Below, piece by piece: positions 1 through 12,830 of a stretch of DNA of 64,000 bases. Positions within the stretch are counted from its first letter, which is position 1, and each line of letters begins with the position of its first letter. The notes beneath the pieces were generated by a model. The model ran no database searches, was not told the DNA's origin, and was given only the letters and a program-made list of their open reading frames with translations. This DNA comes from Chaetorhynchus papuensis (Eukaryota > Chordata > Aves > Passeriformes > Rhipiduridae). Where the stretch lies: contig VWYX01000291.1 in NCBI GenBank assembly GCA_013396525.1, forward strand, positions 186,001 to 250,000, given 5' to 3'. Made by a program: the position numbers and the translations under genes.

Positions 1-3000
1 ACCCTGGATCTCGCCAAGGTCTTTGCCATTGGCTTTGGAAGTGTAACAACATGGGATACTCACAGATGTTCTTTCTGAATGTCCCCCGCTCCCTGTAAGC
101 AGATGGATCCTGGAGACTGCAAAAACTACCAGGAAAGACAACAAAACCTTTTTCCACCTCCTGTTGCCTTTCTCTGTGGCAGGGACTGAGGCCTCACAAG
201 TCAATTAGCATTTTTCTGCTGATGGGCAACAGTAAGGAAAATGCTTCCTTCTAGCACTGAGCATCCCTGAAACTGACCCCCATGTAGAATTTCATCAAGG
301 TGCCCTTACACATGGCCCTGGACCACCTACCCTATCCTTCAGAACAAACATCTGTGATTCACAGCAACTCCAGAGAACATTTCTCAAGTACCTTGGGAAA
401 AAGATGACAGCTGTTGAGACCTAGAGAACACTCGAGTCCTGGGATTTTGCAGAACAAGTACAATTTGTCACTAATATATGAAAAATCCAGTCCATGGCAG
501 GGTGAATGACATAAGCTTGTAAAACAGAAAATAATTCATATTGCAGTATAAAAGCAATGACATTTGAAGTTAAGGGTCAGCTGCCAATTCTCTTGTGAGG
601 TCTATTTTTCAGGGCTTTAGAACTTGAATAACTACACACAACATCAAGTTGACAGTCTCGATGTGTTTTCAAACAATGGATTAACTTTCTTAAACTGATT
701 TCAATACTTAGAGTAATGTTTAATTGGAATTTTAAGAGTTGTGAAAAGAAAGCCCACTGAGAGGCATACAAATTGGAATCTGCTTACCCCCACACTCAGT
801 GCAGTGCTCAGCACAAGATGAGGCTTCCTCTGCTGCTGCACCACTGGGCTTCACCCCACCAAAGAAAAAGCTTAGAGCAGTTTCTTCCCTATGGCGTTCT
901 GCAAGAGGCTCTAACAAGCAGATAGATGAAGATTGACACTATGGGAATGTCATGCTGTGGAAAATCTAAACAGAATAATTCACTTGCATTCAGCTTTCTT
1001 CTCAGCATCTGGCAGGACTCCTTGTGTTGGGTTTTTAAGCCCCACCTGCACTGGCCTTCCTCAGATGCTGCATCATGCTCTATCCCTGTAGCTTCCTTGC
1101 TAGTTTTCAAGATATTCCATTCCATGTTTTGCCCCATTAACAAAACAAAGCTGTTGACAAACACAGAGGCCTTGGCTCGGGAAGAAATTCCAAACATATT
1201 TTTGCATTTCATCACAGGCATGTGAGGAAAGGAAGTAGGGGCTACCTCCCATTATCTCCTGGCTCCTGTCTGGCTAAATGTGCCCTGCAAGCCCCACCTC
1301 CACCTCTGCTTGCTGCAGTGCAGTTGTTTGGTTCAGGACATACGGCACCTGTGTGTCAGTGACTGGTGGAGACAAATGTTCCAAGCATCAGCATCTGTAT
1401 TTCATAAAGGAACATGAGGATCTGATAAAGCCAGCCTGCAGGACCTCCCAGAAACCTGAAAAGAACCACATCATCTCCCCATGGGCCTCTAGGTAATGGC
1501 AGCACAGCAGTTCCCCCACCTTGACAACAAGGAGGTGCCATAGCTGATTTATGGCCCTTCTCAATGTAGTACCTCACTGCATCCCAGGTTTTACTTATGG
1601 TTTCTTCAAAGTAGTGCATTGAGGCAAGGAAATCTTATGTCCCTACTCACACACCAGGACAGCGAGGCCCAAGTGTGATGGAGAGAAAACACCAGGAAGC
1701 CAAAGGGTACATCTGTCATTCAGCTGCCTGAGCCAGCCCCAGCTGTGATGGGGAAGGGAGCATCAGTCCCATCAGTGCTGTGTGGTGGCCGCAGGAAGGC
1801 TGAGAGGTGTCTGACAAGTGGTGGGAACCTTGGCCAGCACACAGTGTCTCCTCTAAAGGCTGACCTGAGCTTCTTCCCAGCTTTACTCAGGAGCTCTCTT
1901 AAACCTGTTCCCAGACAATTTGGACACTGGATAAGTCTAGGTTTAAATGCATGCTCTAATTCGTGCTTAAACTCTAAGCCAGAGAATCATTCAATAGTGT
2001 TCTCTTGGAAGGTGTGTAGCAGAGCAGGGATCTGGACCCAGGCTTCTCTCCTGTAACTGGTCTTTCTCCCTTTATAGTTCTTTACTCTTAGGGGTCTTTT
2101 CCACCACTATTTGGGGTTTTACAGCCATGAAAAAAAAAGGCAGAAGAGGATGGAGGAGGAAAATTGGAATAGAAAACAGGAAAAGAAAGGAAAAAAATAT
2201 TTCAAACTATATTATTTAAAGATAATGTTAACTGAAGAGTTCTAAAAAATCAAAAACTATAAAAATCTTGAAGAAAATAACCCCCGTTCCCGAATATTTT
2301 CACTACAACTTTTGTGTTAAAAAAAAAGTGGGAAAGAAAACTGTGACCAGCTCCCACCAAGAACCTTTAAAAACTTGTCATGACAAGGATTACAGCACAT
2401 TTATGAGGTGGACATTCCATGTGCAATCAAGCCAACTGGCTTTTTGTGTTCCCAATAATGAAAAAGAGGTGCTGCTACACTAGTGTAATATTACTGATGG
2501 GAGTGTTGAGATAAGTTTCCGTGCAGTCAGGTCTTTCTCAAATAAATTTTATAAGCTATGCTTGTCCCTTTTATACCAAACTGCATGACCTGCTTTATGT
2601 CTGCAACGGAAAACATGGTTATAAAAGTCTTCTTTACTCTTGTTTTTATTTAACATAATATCAGAATCAGTAGCATGGAAGCAAAGGACGCAGGTTACAT
2701 GCCAGGAGCCTTGGAAAATAAAACCTCGCTGTGGGCCGATAATATCTCACTGATTTTTACCAGTCTCCAAGACTCTGTCCACGACCCTTCTGCAAAATAA
2801 ACTTTATGAAATCAAAACTTGCACCCTTCTCAGAAGTCCAGTCCCTTCCTGTGGTGAACACTGCTTTTGTGATAACCAAAGGAATTTTATATTTAGGGAC
2901 AGGACTTGCTCTTGACCTTCAGAGGACTGTTTCCATTGACACACACTGAAAAGAAAAGGGATAAAAATTCCCTTTGGGATTTCAGTTCAGATAGTACAGT

Positions 3001-3556
3001 TCTAATATGAAATTTAAACTGCCCCAAGCTGCTAGTGTTAGAATACCACCTGCTAAGTATAAAGCAGAAAGGGAAAAGTCCAGAAGACAATACTTCATTA
3101 CATGGAAATTCTTTGAATCCTAAAGCCATATGGAATATTAAAAGCTTTTCCCAAATCCCTCTCAGACCAATGGAATTCAACTGTTGTACAAAACTGATGT
3201 TTAGAAGAAGAAGAAGAAAATTTTGATTTTCTGCATCTCTGGGAGCTGGCTGAGACTCATCTATGACTAGAAAAATAGCTTCAGCACAAGTATAACAGCC
3301 AGGAAACAAAATCTCTTTTAATCATTTAATCAGCAGCATTCTCAGTGAATTAGGCCATGTGCCTCCTCCAGTTCAGAGATCAATGCTTCTCAGTCATAAA
3401 AGATCCTTTAAGACTTTCTGTGAATCCTGCATTTTATGAGTAAAGTTTCACAAACAGGTCTGTTTTGTGAGCATCCCTACAATAGCACATTATGGGCAGC
3501 CGTGCTCACAGTTTCTTGTGGGTTTTGCCTTCTGAAGAAGAGTAGCTCTAACAACC

Positions 3557-3588
3557 CTGTCAAAAGAGTCACACAACTCTTTTGACAG
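3557..3588. repeat. Perfect 13-bp inverted repeat with 6-nt loop
   Basis: The arm ctgtcaaaagagt (3557-3569) is followed by the loop cacaca and the exact reverse complement actcttttgacag (3576-3588). A transcript of either strand could form a 13-bp hairpin. It lies outside any recognised element. It is too short and too AT-rich at the loop side to be called a microRNA precursor. Confidence 0.9.
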
Positions 3589-5854
3589 ATGTAAGGTGCA
3601 AATTCCTTCATGGACATACACAGGAGGTAGTTCATACACAAATGAATTTGCTTAAGTTTTTAGTCAACCCATTAGGAGAAATTAACAAATCTACAAAGAT
3701 AATGACCTTGATCTTGGAAAAGTCATGGCCAGAAAAAGTCTTCCTTTGAGAAATGCACTGTTGTTTTCCTACCACCGCCCTGAGTTCAAGAGCCTGTTCT
3801 GCTGGGCTGGGAAAAGGATGTGATCCCAGGTTCCCAGATCTGCACCTGTTCCACAGGACACAACTCAGCTTTAGGGCTCTCTTGAAGAAAAAATCTGAAA
3901 AAAAATTATTTTGCCCCATGTCATCCCCAAAAGCTGGTGGGTTTACATTAATTTTTCACAGAATACACAGGCTGTTTTCCACCCAGGCAACAGAAGCCAG
4001 GATTTGGTAAAATACCATAGCAACGTACTAACTTCCCTGGCAATGTGAGTGACCCACACTTTACCACAAAAGATATTAAAATGGCATGACATTTTAATGA
4101 AACTCTCTGCGCACCTCTCAAGTTGTTCAGGGGAGAGCGTGCTGCAATTTTTTCTTCCATTTAGCTCGCTCAGAGGAATAGCACACTGTGCTTGTTGGCC
4201 TCCTTCCACTCAAGGTAGTGAATCAGAGCTGTGTTAACGAACCCAGAGAAACTTCCTCCATGCTGAGCACAGCAGAAGGCCAACCAAGATTTAATTGTCC
4301 TTGCTATTGCTCTCCTTTGCTAGGCTCAAGGCTGAGGCTCCAAGTCCTGGGGGGCATGGCCACTCCCACGGCACATTCCCCGTTGCACAGAGAGCGTGCC
4401 CAGCACAAAGGCAGAATGGAGCATGACCAACGAGTGTGAAGCAAGATCCTTGCTTGCCATCACCTTGACTTTGCAGTGTACCACAGGGAGATGCTATTCA
4501 TCCATCCTGTTGCACCCTGTGGGTTTGCATACACCCACCATCTCTGTGCCATGTGGTAATGATTTTCTGCAAACAGCAACATCGTATATTCTTGCCGGGA
4601 GTTTGTATGAACTATATGGCTCTTGCTGCTCCCCATTCAGGAAATACCTTCTCCCTGGTAAGATCACTGGGCCAAACTTTGATGTCAACATTCAGCTCTT
4701 TTTTGTTGTGCAGATCTCTGGCTAGCCATGTAAGCATCTGCCTCAGCCAAGATGAAGTAAAATTCAGTCACAAGACCCTCTCAAGCTGAAAAATAAATGG
4801 CTCTTGTTTTATGTCAAACTTCTTTCTAGCAGTTTTTCCTTAGAAATCAAAGGGTGAAATACAAATAGCTGCATGTGTGAAATGTTCCCTGTGCAAAACT
4901 GTGAATTTTAGGAGAGGAGACTGTGTTAGTATGCTCCAGTTTTGTGCTCCTTTCCCAGTGGGGGGTATCAGGCTCAGTTTCCCATCATCTCTGGCTGGAC
5001 ACTGAGTGAGCAGGAAACACTGTGGCTGTCCAAAGCTTTCATTCTGTTTTGATCACCTCAGATACAAAAGCAGCATTCACTTTGCAATAGCACAGCTGGC
5101 AGTACAGCAAGTGAGGCTGAGGAGAGACAGGCACACCAAACCCACTTCATGCCACGGGGGCAGAGGCCAATCATGAGGAGCAGAGAGCAGAATGATGTAT
5201 GCTCAGGCAGATAAAGGTAATTAACCCTTGGCTAGTCTAACCCAAGGACTGTCTGTTGAAGACTCTGAATCAATATATGATATCTCTCTCTTAAAATAAT
5301 GAACTTTGACTCTGCCACAATTCAGACCTCACAGATGAATCACAGGGCATGCAAGATGTATGCTAGACAAAGAGTCCATCCAGACAACCACACAAATCCC
5401 TATGGACTTAAATGCAATGAATCAGGCCTTGTTTAACCTGTGTTATTTTTATGGCCAAAACCAAACCTCTTGCACAGCTCCAATGTGTTTGAGCAGAGTT
5501 GTGCCTGCTTTCATCACAGGCCTGCATCCCATGTCCGCACAAATATCTGCTGTGTTTTTAACTTTTCCTCAGCTTTTTAAAAACTTACAGGCACCACAAA
5601 GCTTCACTTCTTCCAACTGAATCAGTGACTAATGAATCGTGGCCAGATTCTCTCCATTAAACACCCAGATTTTTTGATTGTGCTGACCTATTTACACCCA
5701 GGAGTTTATTTTAACACAGGATTCTTTTCTCTCCTTCTCAAGTTTCTTTTTTAACAGAATTTAAGAAAATGCAAGGAAGTCCTTGCCGATATTTGGTTTC
5801 TCACCTCATGCTGAGTTGAGTTTCCTGTTCAAAGGAGAGAGAGGCTGAGTGTGC

Positions 5855-5855
<1 letters not shown>

Positions 5856-5893
<38 letters not shown>
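5856..5893 (+). repeat. (TG)n microsatellite, about 19 units
   Basis: An uninterrupted 38-bp run of alternating T and G, flanked by ggctgagtgtgct and agccaacagg. It is the longest pure dinucleotide tract in the window and is likely length-polymorphic. Translating through it produces the meaningless Thr-His run in the minus-strand frames here. Confidence 0.97.
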
Positions 5894-5895
<2 letters not shown>

Positions 5896-7469
5896 CCAAC
5901 AGGCTGAGAAGAACCAACACCCAGCCATGAGATTTTTCTGAGCTATCTTGACCCAACAAGCACCAAACACAGCTTGTGCACTGCAAGCAGCACTGGGCAG
6001 AGGTCCCAACAAATGCAAAACAATATTTTTAATTCATCTGGGGGATTTCCTGAAGCAAACCTTGGCGTGGAAAGAGCAAATTGCATTCAGCTAGAGTGGC
6101 AATGTTTTAGAAGGATTTAGCCAGCGATAGATGCCTTTAGTGGAGTGCAAGTTCCTCTCAAAGTTTGTCCCTGAAGCGGGGGTGTGCGAGGGGCAGTGAG
6201 GGAGTTAGAGGACATGAGAGAGAGGCAATTAATAGCAGATGGGGGAATAAAGAACTGCTTTCAACAGGCCTCCAAAACTGTATGGAAAGAGGTGGGAAAG
6301 AAGGGCTTCAGAGAAAGCTATCCTGCTCCTTGTAAGAGCTGCAGAAAAAGCGACAGGGGAGAGTGGTGTGCCCAGAAAAACTAGACTTACCAAAATATAA
6401 TACATACAATACACACATGACCCTGAAAACGAGGGTCACATGTGGAAGGGAAGGAAAATACCCAAACTAAGAGTCAACAGAGACAATCCTGAAAATATCC
6501 TTTCCAATTCGAAGGGTCACCCTCCCTCACATTCTGACTGTGGGTATTGTGAAATCGGGTGGATTTTTTAAAAGTCCAGCTTGTGAAATCTTAGGATAAA
6601 TGTGTGAACCTCATTCAGCATTCTCTGTCCCCTTCACGGGGACTTCTTACCCCTGTGCATAGGAACATAACTTGCAGATTTACCTAAACGGTCAGAAATT
6701 AGCTGCAAGAAACAGAAATATCTCCACTTGTAACATTTGTTTTAAGCCAATCTCAATACTTTGCAAAGATCATTTTTTAGTTCATGGAAAATTGGAAGCT
6801 GAACTTTGCTCCCTTTTGACAGTCAGGGACTTGCATATCACTTCAGCAAAACAAAACAAGCCTGCAAACAATATGATTAGGTAAAGCCTTTTCTATTAAT
6901 GTCCTAGCAAGAAATCCTTTACATCACAAACAATGTACTAATCTCCGATCTGCCTCTAACTCTATAATATCACTCCAGGCACTATATTAAGCCTTATTGT
7001 TCCCCTCAGTAAAAGGCCATTCTGAGGCTGCATTTCTGGGGACCTCTTCGCACAGTTAGAGACTGAATAGCTGTAAGCACGACTCCTAAAACTGAGAGGA
7101 ACGAGACTTTAATGCAGCCCTTCCTAAAAGAAGGAAGATATGAGGATAAAGGTCAAGTGCTTTGGACCAAAGGCTGGGAAAGAAAACCAACATCTTGCTA
7201 CTCTACTCTACGGCACTGAATGTCTGTTTAATTGATCTGCTGAGCTCTCTCGGCAGTGAATGCACAGTGCATGCGAGACCTTGCATGCCATTTCCTTATG
7301 AAGTTCCAGCTTGCTCTCTGTTGCACTTAAGATTGGAGCTGTAGTCCAGAGAGTTAGAGAAGCACAGACCTAAAGCGTCCTTCCACATTCTGAAATGTGC
7401 GTTTCTTGTGAAGTGCAGGAGAAAGAGCATCATGAATACAAAATGAGGGGCTAGCACTCCTAGATCCAG

Positions 7470-7660
7470 AGCCTTCCTCTGCCTTTCACAGCTGCCTGCA
7501 GTGAGGGATATCACTCTCTTGGTACCTTAGTTTCCTCAGAATAATTGTGCTTCAATGGTAGGCAGAACATTGAATTTGGCTATTGCTTGCAACCTGCCAA
7601 GTACATGTGAGGTACTTTAGTGATATTTACTACTCATTGTATTTGAAAATACAAACTAAT
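7470..7660 (+). mobile_element. Possible MIR-type relic, plus orientation
   Basis: The words cctctgcctttcacagctgc, ttggtaccttagtttcctca and gtgaggtactttagtgatat fall in the order of sense-strand MIR ('agctctgccacttactagctg', 'tgcctcagtttcctcatc', and a 3' 'gcgctttga' segment). The first CR1 relic begins about 325 bases downstream. The similarity is low and the boundaries are guesses. Confidence 0.25.
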
Positions 7661-7985
7661 TTTCAGAAGCATACAAGGCTATCATCATTTGATCCAGACT
7701 CCTCTGAAGTCACCAGAAGTGGCATTTTGATGTGAGTATCAGCAGGATTTGGTCAAACATCCTTCCCCACAAGACACCAGTCCTTTTCTGGTGCTAACTA
7801 CCAATCTGGTCTTGATTCAGGGCATGTCTAACCTGCAGACTTTAATCACAGCACTACTGGATTTTGCACATGTATTCTCAACAAAAAAAAAGAAAGAATA
7901 TGTTCTCTCCACTCTTTCAAGGTGCACCTGCCTTGGAGGAAGCACACACAGGAAGAGGCTCACAGGTTTAAGGCTCACCCTTTCC

Positions 7986-8290
7986 TAGAATCATGAATGG
8001 TTTAGGTGGGAAGGGACCTTTAAAGCTTATCCAGTCCAACTTTCCTGCAATGGGCAGGGATGTCTTCAGCTAGATCAGGTTGTTGAAAGCTTTGTCCAAA
8101 GCTTTGTTTTTGAATGTTTCCAGGGATGGGGCATTCTCTGGGCAACCTGTGCCAATGTTCCAGCACCCTCATTGTAAAAAGCTTCTCTCTTATAACTAAA
8201 ACTACCCTTTTTTAATTTAAAAGCATTACTCCTTGTCCTATCACAATAGGCTAAAAACTCTGCCTTTATCTGTCCAGTAATGAATTCTAG
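7986..8290 (-). mobile_element. CR1-type LINE, truncated 3' end
   Basis: The plus strand carries the reverse complement of a CR1 3' end. It begins tagaatcatgaatggtttag, then gtgggaagggacc, a variant of the widespread avian CR1 tail motif. It continues through gggcaacctgtgccaatgttccagc and tccttgtcctatcacaatag, which are CR1 landmarks in the same order and spacing. The element is therefore inserted on the minus strand, with its 3' end at about 7986 and its 5' truncation near 8290. It retains no open frame for the reverse transcriptase, as expected for the very short CR1 copies that dominate bird genomes. Many substitutions suggest an old insertion. The right boundary is uncertain by a few tens of bases. 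Confidence 0.9.
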
Positions 8291-11200
8291 TTTGGATCCC
8301 CTCTGGAGGCATTAGACTCTGGATAAGGAGTTTTGTCAGGTAACATGAGATTACAGTTATTTCCCTGGCTGGCAAGAGCTAACTCTTTGTTCTATGGGAG
8401 TGACCAGAAAGGTGACAAAGAGCCTCAAAACTTGCTGAAAATTAACTGGAATCAGGGACCATTGCAAAGTTCCTCAAGTTCTTAATTTTCAATGCAAATT
8501 GGTCCAGTGTTGCCCCTTCAGCTGAAGGGATTTCCTATTTCTAATCAAATGGAAATATCCTGAACTAAAGCAGAGCAAAAAGCTGCCAATCCGCAGCTGC
8601 CTTTTTCCTGTAGGTTCATCCAAGTCTCCCATGGAGTAATTGAAATATCACTGTGTAATGAAACTTATAAAACTTTAATATAGGATTTATACATTTTCAT
8701 GTCTATTATTTCCAAAGCTTGCCTCCATACCCTGTCAATAAGTTCCCTCAAGGGTATGGGTAAGGATCTCAGCTGAATCTGATTTGACTGCATCGTAATG
8801 AAAATGGTGAGTTGATCAGTATCGGATATATCTGAACATTCTCCCAAAATTAGATCTGACTTTTACAAGGAAATAAGACTGTAAATTCAGCCTTAGGATC
8901 TAGTAGTTGCTTGTAAAGCAAGAATTGGCACTGGCAGGCTCATGTTGATCTAGAAATTTCAGGGAATATAAGAATTCCTTCAGCAGAATAAAACCTGTGC
9001 CTGCATTAGAAGTAAATTTGGGGCATCCAGTGTCAATCAGAAATGAAATGCAACGTAATTCAATATCCCCCCCTGAGATGTGGCCAAAAAAGAAAACTTT
9101 CACAAGTTGAGGAGTAGCTAGTAACCCATCCTCCCATACTGCATAATGCAACCCAGCTCACATATGGTTTTGCTCACTGTTTATCAGACAACACAAACAC
9201 TTCCACAAGCAGGGAAGAAAGTCCCAGGGACAGACTAGGGCAGTAAAAGGGAGATCTGAGACAAGCTACACTGCCTCAAGATGATCTCTTGCAAGTATAG
9301 GGCTGAACACCATCCCTTTCCAGAGACAGCTGATGGGCAGGGAAGATCAGGTTTTTTGGGGGGTTAATAATGCAATGCCATTCCACTACAACTGTTTTTC
9401 TCCCTGGGAAAGAGTTTTTTTCTTGTAGAGTCTCCAGTTTGAAGTTTCTTCTTCCTCCAAATTGCTCAAACTTCTACTTTTCAAAGTATCTTTTTATTTT
9501 CCAAATTTAAGATAATTGTAGTGGCTAGAAACCATTTAGAAATATTCAGAACTAAACCAAAACATTTGAAAATTATCTAAACAAAGTGCTGCACTTGACC
9601 CCTAACCTTACTGCTCTTTTCCAGATTTTCAGTTCACCAATATGTTTCAGATTTTGACTTTCCAGCCTCTGTCAGAACAAAAAAAAAAAGTTTTTCCAGT
9701 GCTTTGAAACTCCTCACAAAATAAGAAAATAATTTCCAGCCTAGATCTAGTGCCAGTCCTACGCCCTGCTCCCTACATAATGCTTAGTTTTTCTCCCCTG
9801 GCACTGGCAGGATGTTTAAAAAAGAAGAGTTTTGACATTCAAAAATTTGCAAAGACTAGCTGCAGTGGAGATTAAAAAGAGAGAAGAAGGGAGATGGTGT
9901 CAGACAGAGTACATCTCCTGTGAACCTCAGTCTTACCCGTTTCAGTTCCCTCTCCACCCTCAGTAAGTTTTTGCTAGAGCCAGTATGAAAAATCTCCCAA
10001 GGCACTGTTGCTCCAGCCCACACGAGGTCCTGGAGGGCAGTTCCCTTTATTTTTCGCACTTGATCCCACGTGTATCAGTCATGGAGTGCAGATCTCAGTT
10101 AGGGTCAGCCTCACCCACAGACTCATTACTTGCTCTGGGTCAGATCCAGAATTTTAATGCCAATTCTTACTCAACCAAAACTCCCAACTGACCCTCAGGA
10201 GACTTGACTGCAAAGTATGTCTCTGCCATCACTCATAACTCTTGCAAAACATCCATGAGCTTAGAGAACATACTGAGTGTCCTTCTGGATTTAGAGAAAT
10301 CCCTCTTCAGAAGAGAGTTGTCGTTCACCCTTGCCTCTCCAGTTGCAGCAGAACACCACAGCCAGTCTCTCCAGCTGCCCACAGGCCCGAGTGAGAGCAG
10401 GAGATGGTCACACAGCCACAAAAATCTGAAGCACTTCTCAGGCCAGTTGCATGCTGCCTCTGCTCCCCTCGCACTCTGTTGTAGTATAACAGGATGGAGA
10501 GCAATCTTCCAGACAGACACACAAAGCGAGGAAATCATGCCAAGGCTGCTGTTCACACACGCCTCTCTGCTCAGGGGACTGCTGCCCCTTGAAACTGGTC
10601 ATGGCCAAAGCTGGCACAGGCAAGGACTCAACTGACCTGGTACAGCTGTTTAGAATATAGCAAATAACATAGGCTGTGTTTTCTCCCTCAGCGGTCAAAA
10701 GGGAGGTAACCTCAGGAGAGCAGAGACTTCATTTCAGAAGCACCATCTCCTTGTCCACATCGAGGTGTGTCTGGGACACCAGTGGAGTCAGGGCTCTGGT
10801 ACCCCCTGACATCACAGCCTGGTGGGAACCGACATGACACCAATGGTGCCTGTGGTGCAGGCCTGCTAGGCCCCAATCCTAGCCACTAGGCATGCCAAGA
10901 GAATCAGCACAGCATGGAAACAAACCTAACTCCAAACCAAGGGCACGCCTTGGCACAAAAGCAGCCAGACACAGAGGCTGGGGTGGGCTGTGCTCTGGGA
11001 AGGCACACAAGGCACCTGCACACATTACAAGCTGTACAGCCCAGGGTGGAGCGGGGCCACCACGGCTTGCACTGCTGCCAGCAGCCCAGAGCTCGTCTCT
11101 GAGCTGTCGTCAGGAAGATCTGCCACATCCCCCTCCTCGCTGATCACAGCTTCTGCTTACGAGCTCAGAGCTGAAAGCCCCACAGGCAGTGGGACAGGGT

Positions 11201-12694
11201 GCAAGGCCGCAAGGCTGAGCTCTGGAAACCATCTCATGGGAGCGGCTGCTCCAAGGCAGGACACACTGTTTCGGCAGCTAAATGTGACTGGGGACAGCCT
11301 GTTTGCTCTGGCAAACATGCACCTCATTAAGCCAAAGAAGAAGCAGACACTGGAAGTGACCTTAGCAGCTCCCTAGTGCCTTCATTTCTTATCCTCATTA
11401 GTGCCTCCAGTTCTCACCCTGATCTCTGTAATGACTGGAGCTGAGTCTTGGGCAGGCTGAATCTAAACAGATTGAGTTTCACCCCAGACTACAGCACATC
11501 TCAGGCAGTGAGTGCCTGTGAGTGCTATGAAGCACCTGTGTGAGGTTTAGAAGGAAAGAGTTCTATGAGACCTGAGTATGGAGAAGTATGTGTTTCTCAC
11601 AAGTGTGGCCAATCATGCCCTCCCCAAACCATTCAAGAGATCCCTGAAGAAGGCATCTTAAAAATCACTGGATTTATCAGCATAACAGTAATGTTTCTGG
11701 GATTATTTTTATTTGCCTTCTGGTTTGGGGGCTTTTTAGATCATATTTATGTGTGGGGTTTTTCTGAAGCAATAAAACCTAAAAACTGTGTTGAAATTTT
11801 TATTGTTCCCATGAATCCAGGAGCTGGAAGTTCACAGAATGTTCATGGGACTTATGGAAAAACTCATGAGCTAAGAACGCATAGGCTTGAATGCAAGAGG
11901 CTGTTGTGTTGTGCTAAGCATATTTAGCCTGTGTAACAATATGTGAAGGGAATTACATAAGGAGGATGTTGTAAGTTAGTATGACATGTCTGTTGGGGAA
12001 ATGATGTGCATACAGGGGATCCTTGCACTTTAGGATCATAAGTACCTCTCTGGCAATTGTGTTTTTTGAAAAGTGCCTGATATTTTATTTTTTTCAGAGT
12101 GCAGAAGTGCATCCACACAGTTTGCTAGTTATTTACTAGCATACAGGAGGTTTTAGAAAACATAGAAACATAGCAAGGTATTTGAGGACTACATGGTCCA
12201 GGCTGTGACCAAGAATAGACACAGCTGGACTTGGTCTTTGGGTTAATCCAGACATAGACTTTTCTCCTGTGTGCTCACTGAATCCAAATCACAGAAAGGA
12301 TTAAATCTGGTTGAATCACAAAGTGCTGGCTGGTGATCGATTAACTCCAGAGCTAGAAGGTAAAATACCAGAATCACTTATTTTTGACTGTTCTGTACCT
12401 CTTTAGTCGTCAATTCTTGCAAGCTCATGGCTTCCTCTACTAGGCCTACCTACTGATAAGAGCCCTGTGATGAAAATTCAATGCACCTAGAGTTTTACAA
12501 TATCTGACTTCAAGAGTTTCCAGTGTGCAAATCACCCCTGTCCCCAGTGCCCACCTCATTTCAGGAGCTTGCACGTGCTGTGTCCCACACAGGCACACCC
12601 CTCACAATAGTACAGCGTTTATCTGCAGGGGCAAATCCTGTCCTAGCCCCACTGAGCTCCCAGAGCCACTGCTGCCAGAGCCAGCATTGTGCTG

Positions 12695-12830
12695 CTGGCA
12701 GGCAGCCGAGGCCGCCGTGCCAGGCTTCCCTGTGAGCCCAGAGACACGGTGCTGCTGAGGCCGTGCTGGCGTGTCGGCTGCTCTGCGTCCCTGCACAGGA
12801 TCGGCAGCGCTGTCACAAATGGAAACACTC
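12695..12830. promoter_or_regulatory. Local CpG-rich patch
   Basis: About ten CpGs lie in 115-135 bases (gccgaggccgccgtg, gaggccgtgctggcg, tcggctgctctgcgtcc, atcggcagcgctgtc). Short open frames occur on both strands but match nothing known to me. The patch could be a small unmethylated regulatory element or a GC-rich chance segment. Confidence 0.25.

Larger units (their letters stand above)
1..7469. other. Non-coding stretch
   Basis: Apart from the inverted repeat at 3557-3588 and the (TG)n tract at 5856-5893, I see no gene here. Purine-rich runs occur at 2128-2200. A 9-bp inverted repeat (attaaaatg/cattttaat) lies at 4075-4098. Open frames of 60-138 codons on both strands (for example 889-1221 and 2893-3309, minus) have no recognisable domains and overlap antisense frames. 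Confidence 0.6.

Noticed and set aside
5801..6018. Open frames with Thr-His repeats
   Set aside because: They are translations of the (TG)n microsatellite.
10204..10635. 143-codon plus-strand frame with overlapping minus-strand frames
   Set aside because: Three frames are open at once over the same bases, typical of stop-poor sequence rather than coding; no motif recognised.
11565..11927. 120-codon plus-strand frame with a strongly hydrophobic middle
   Set aside because: The hydrophobic run comes from a T-rich stretch (phenylalanine and leucine codons). The remainder has no recognisable motif, no family resemblance and no supporting splice or promoter signal.
12151..12215. Resemblance to a reversed LINE tail (acatagaaacatagcaaggt)
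   Set aside because: The match is limited to a short AT-rich word and does not continue colinearly.
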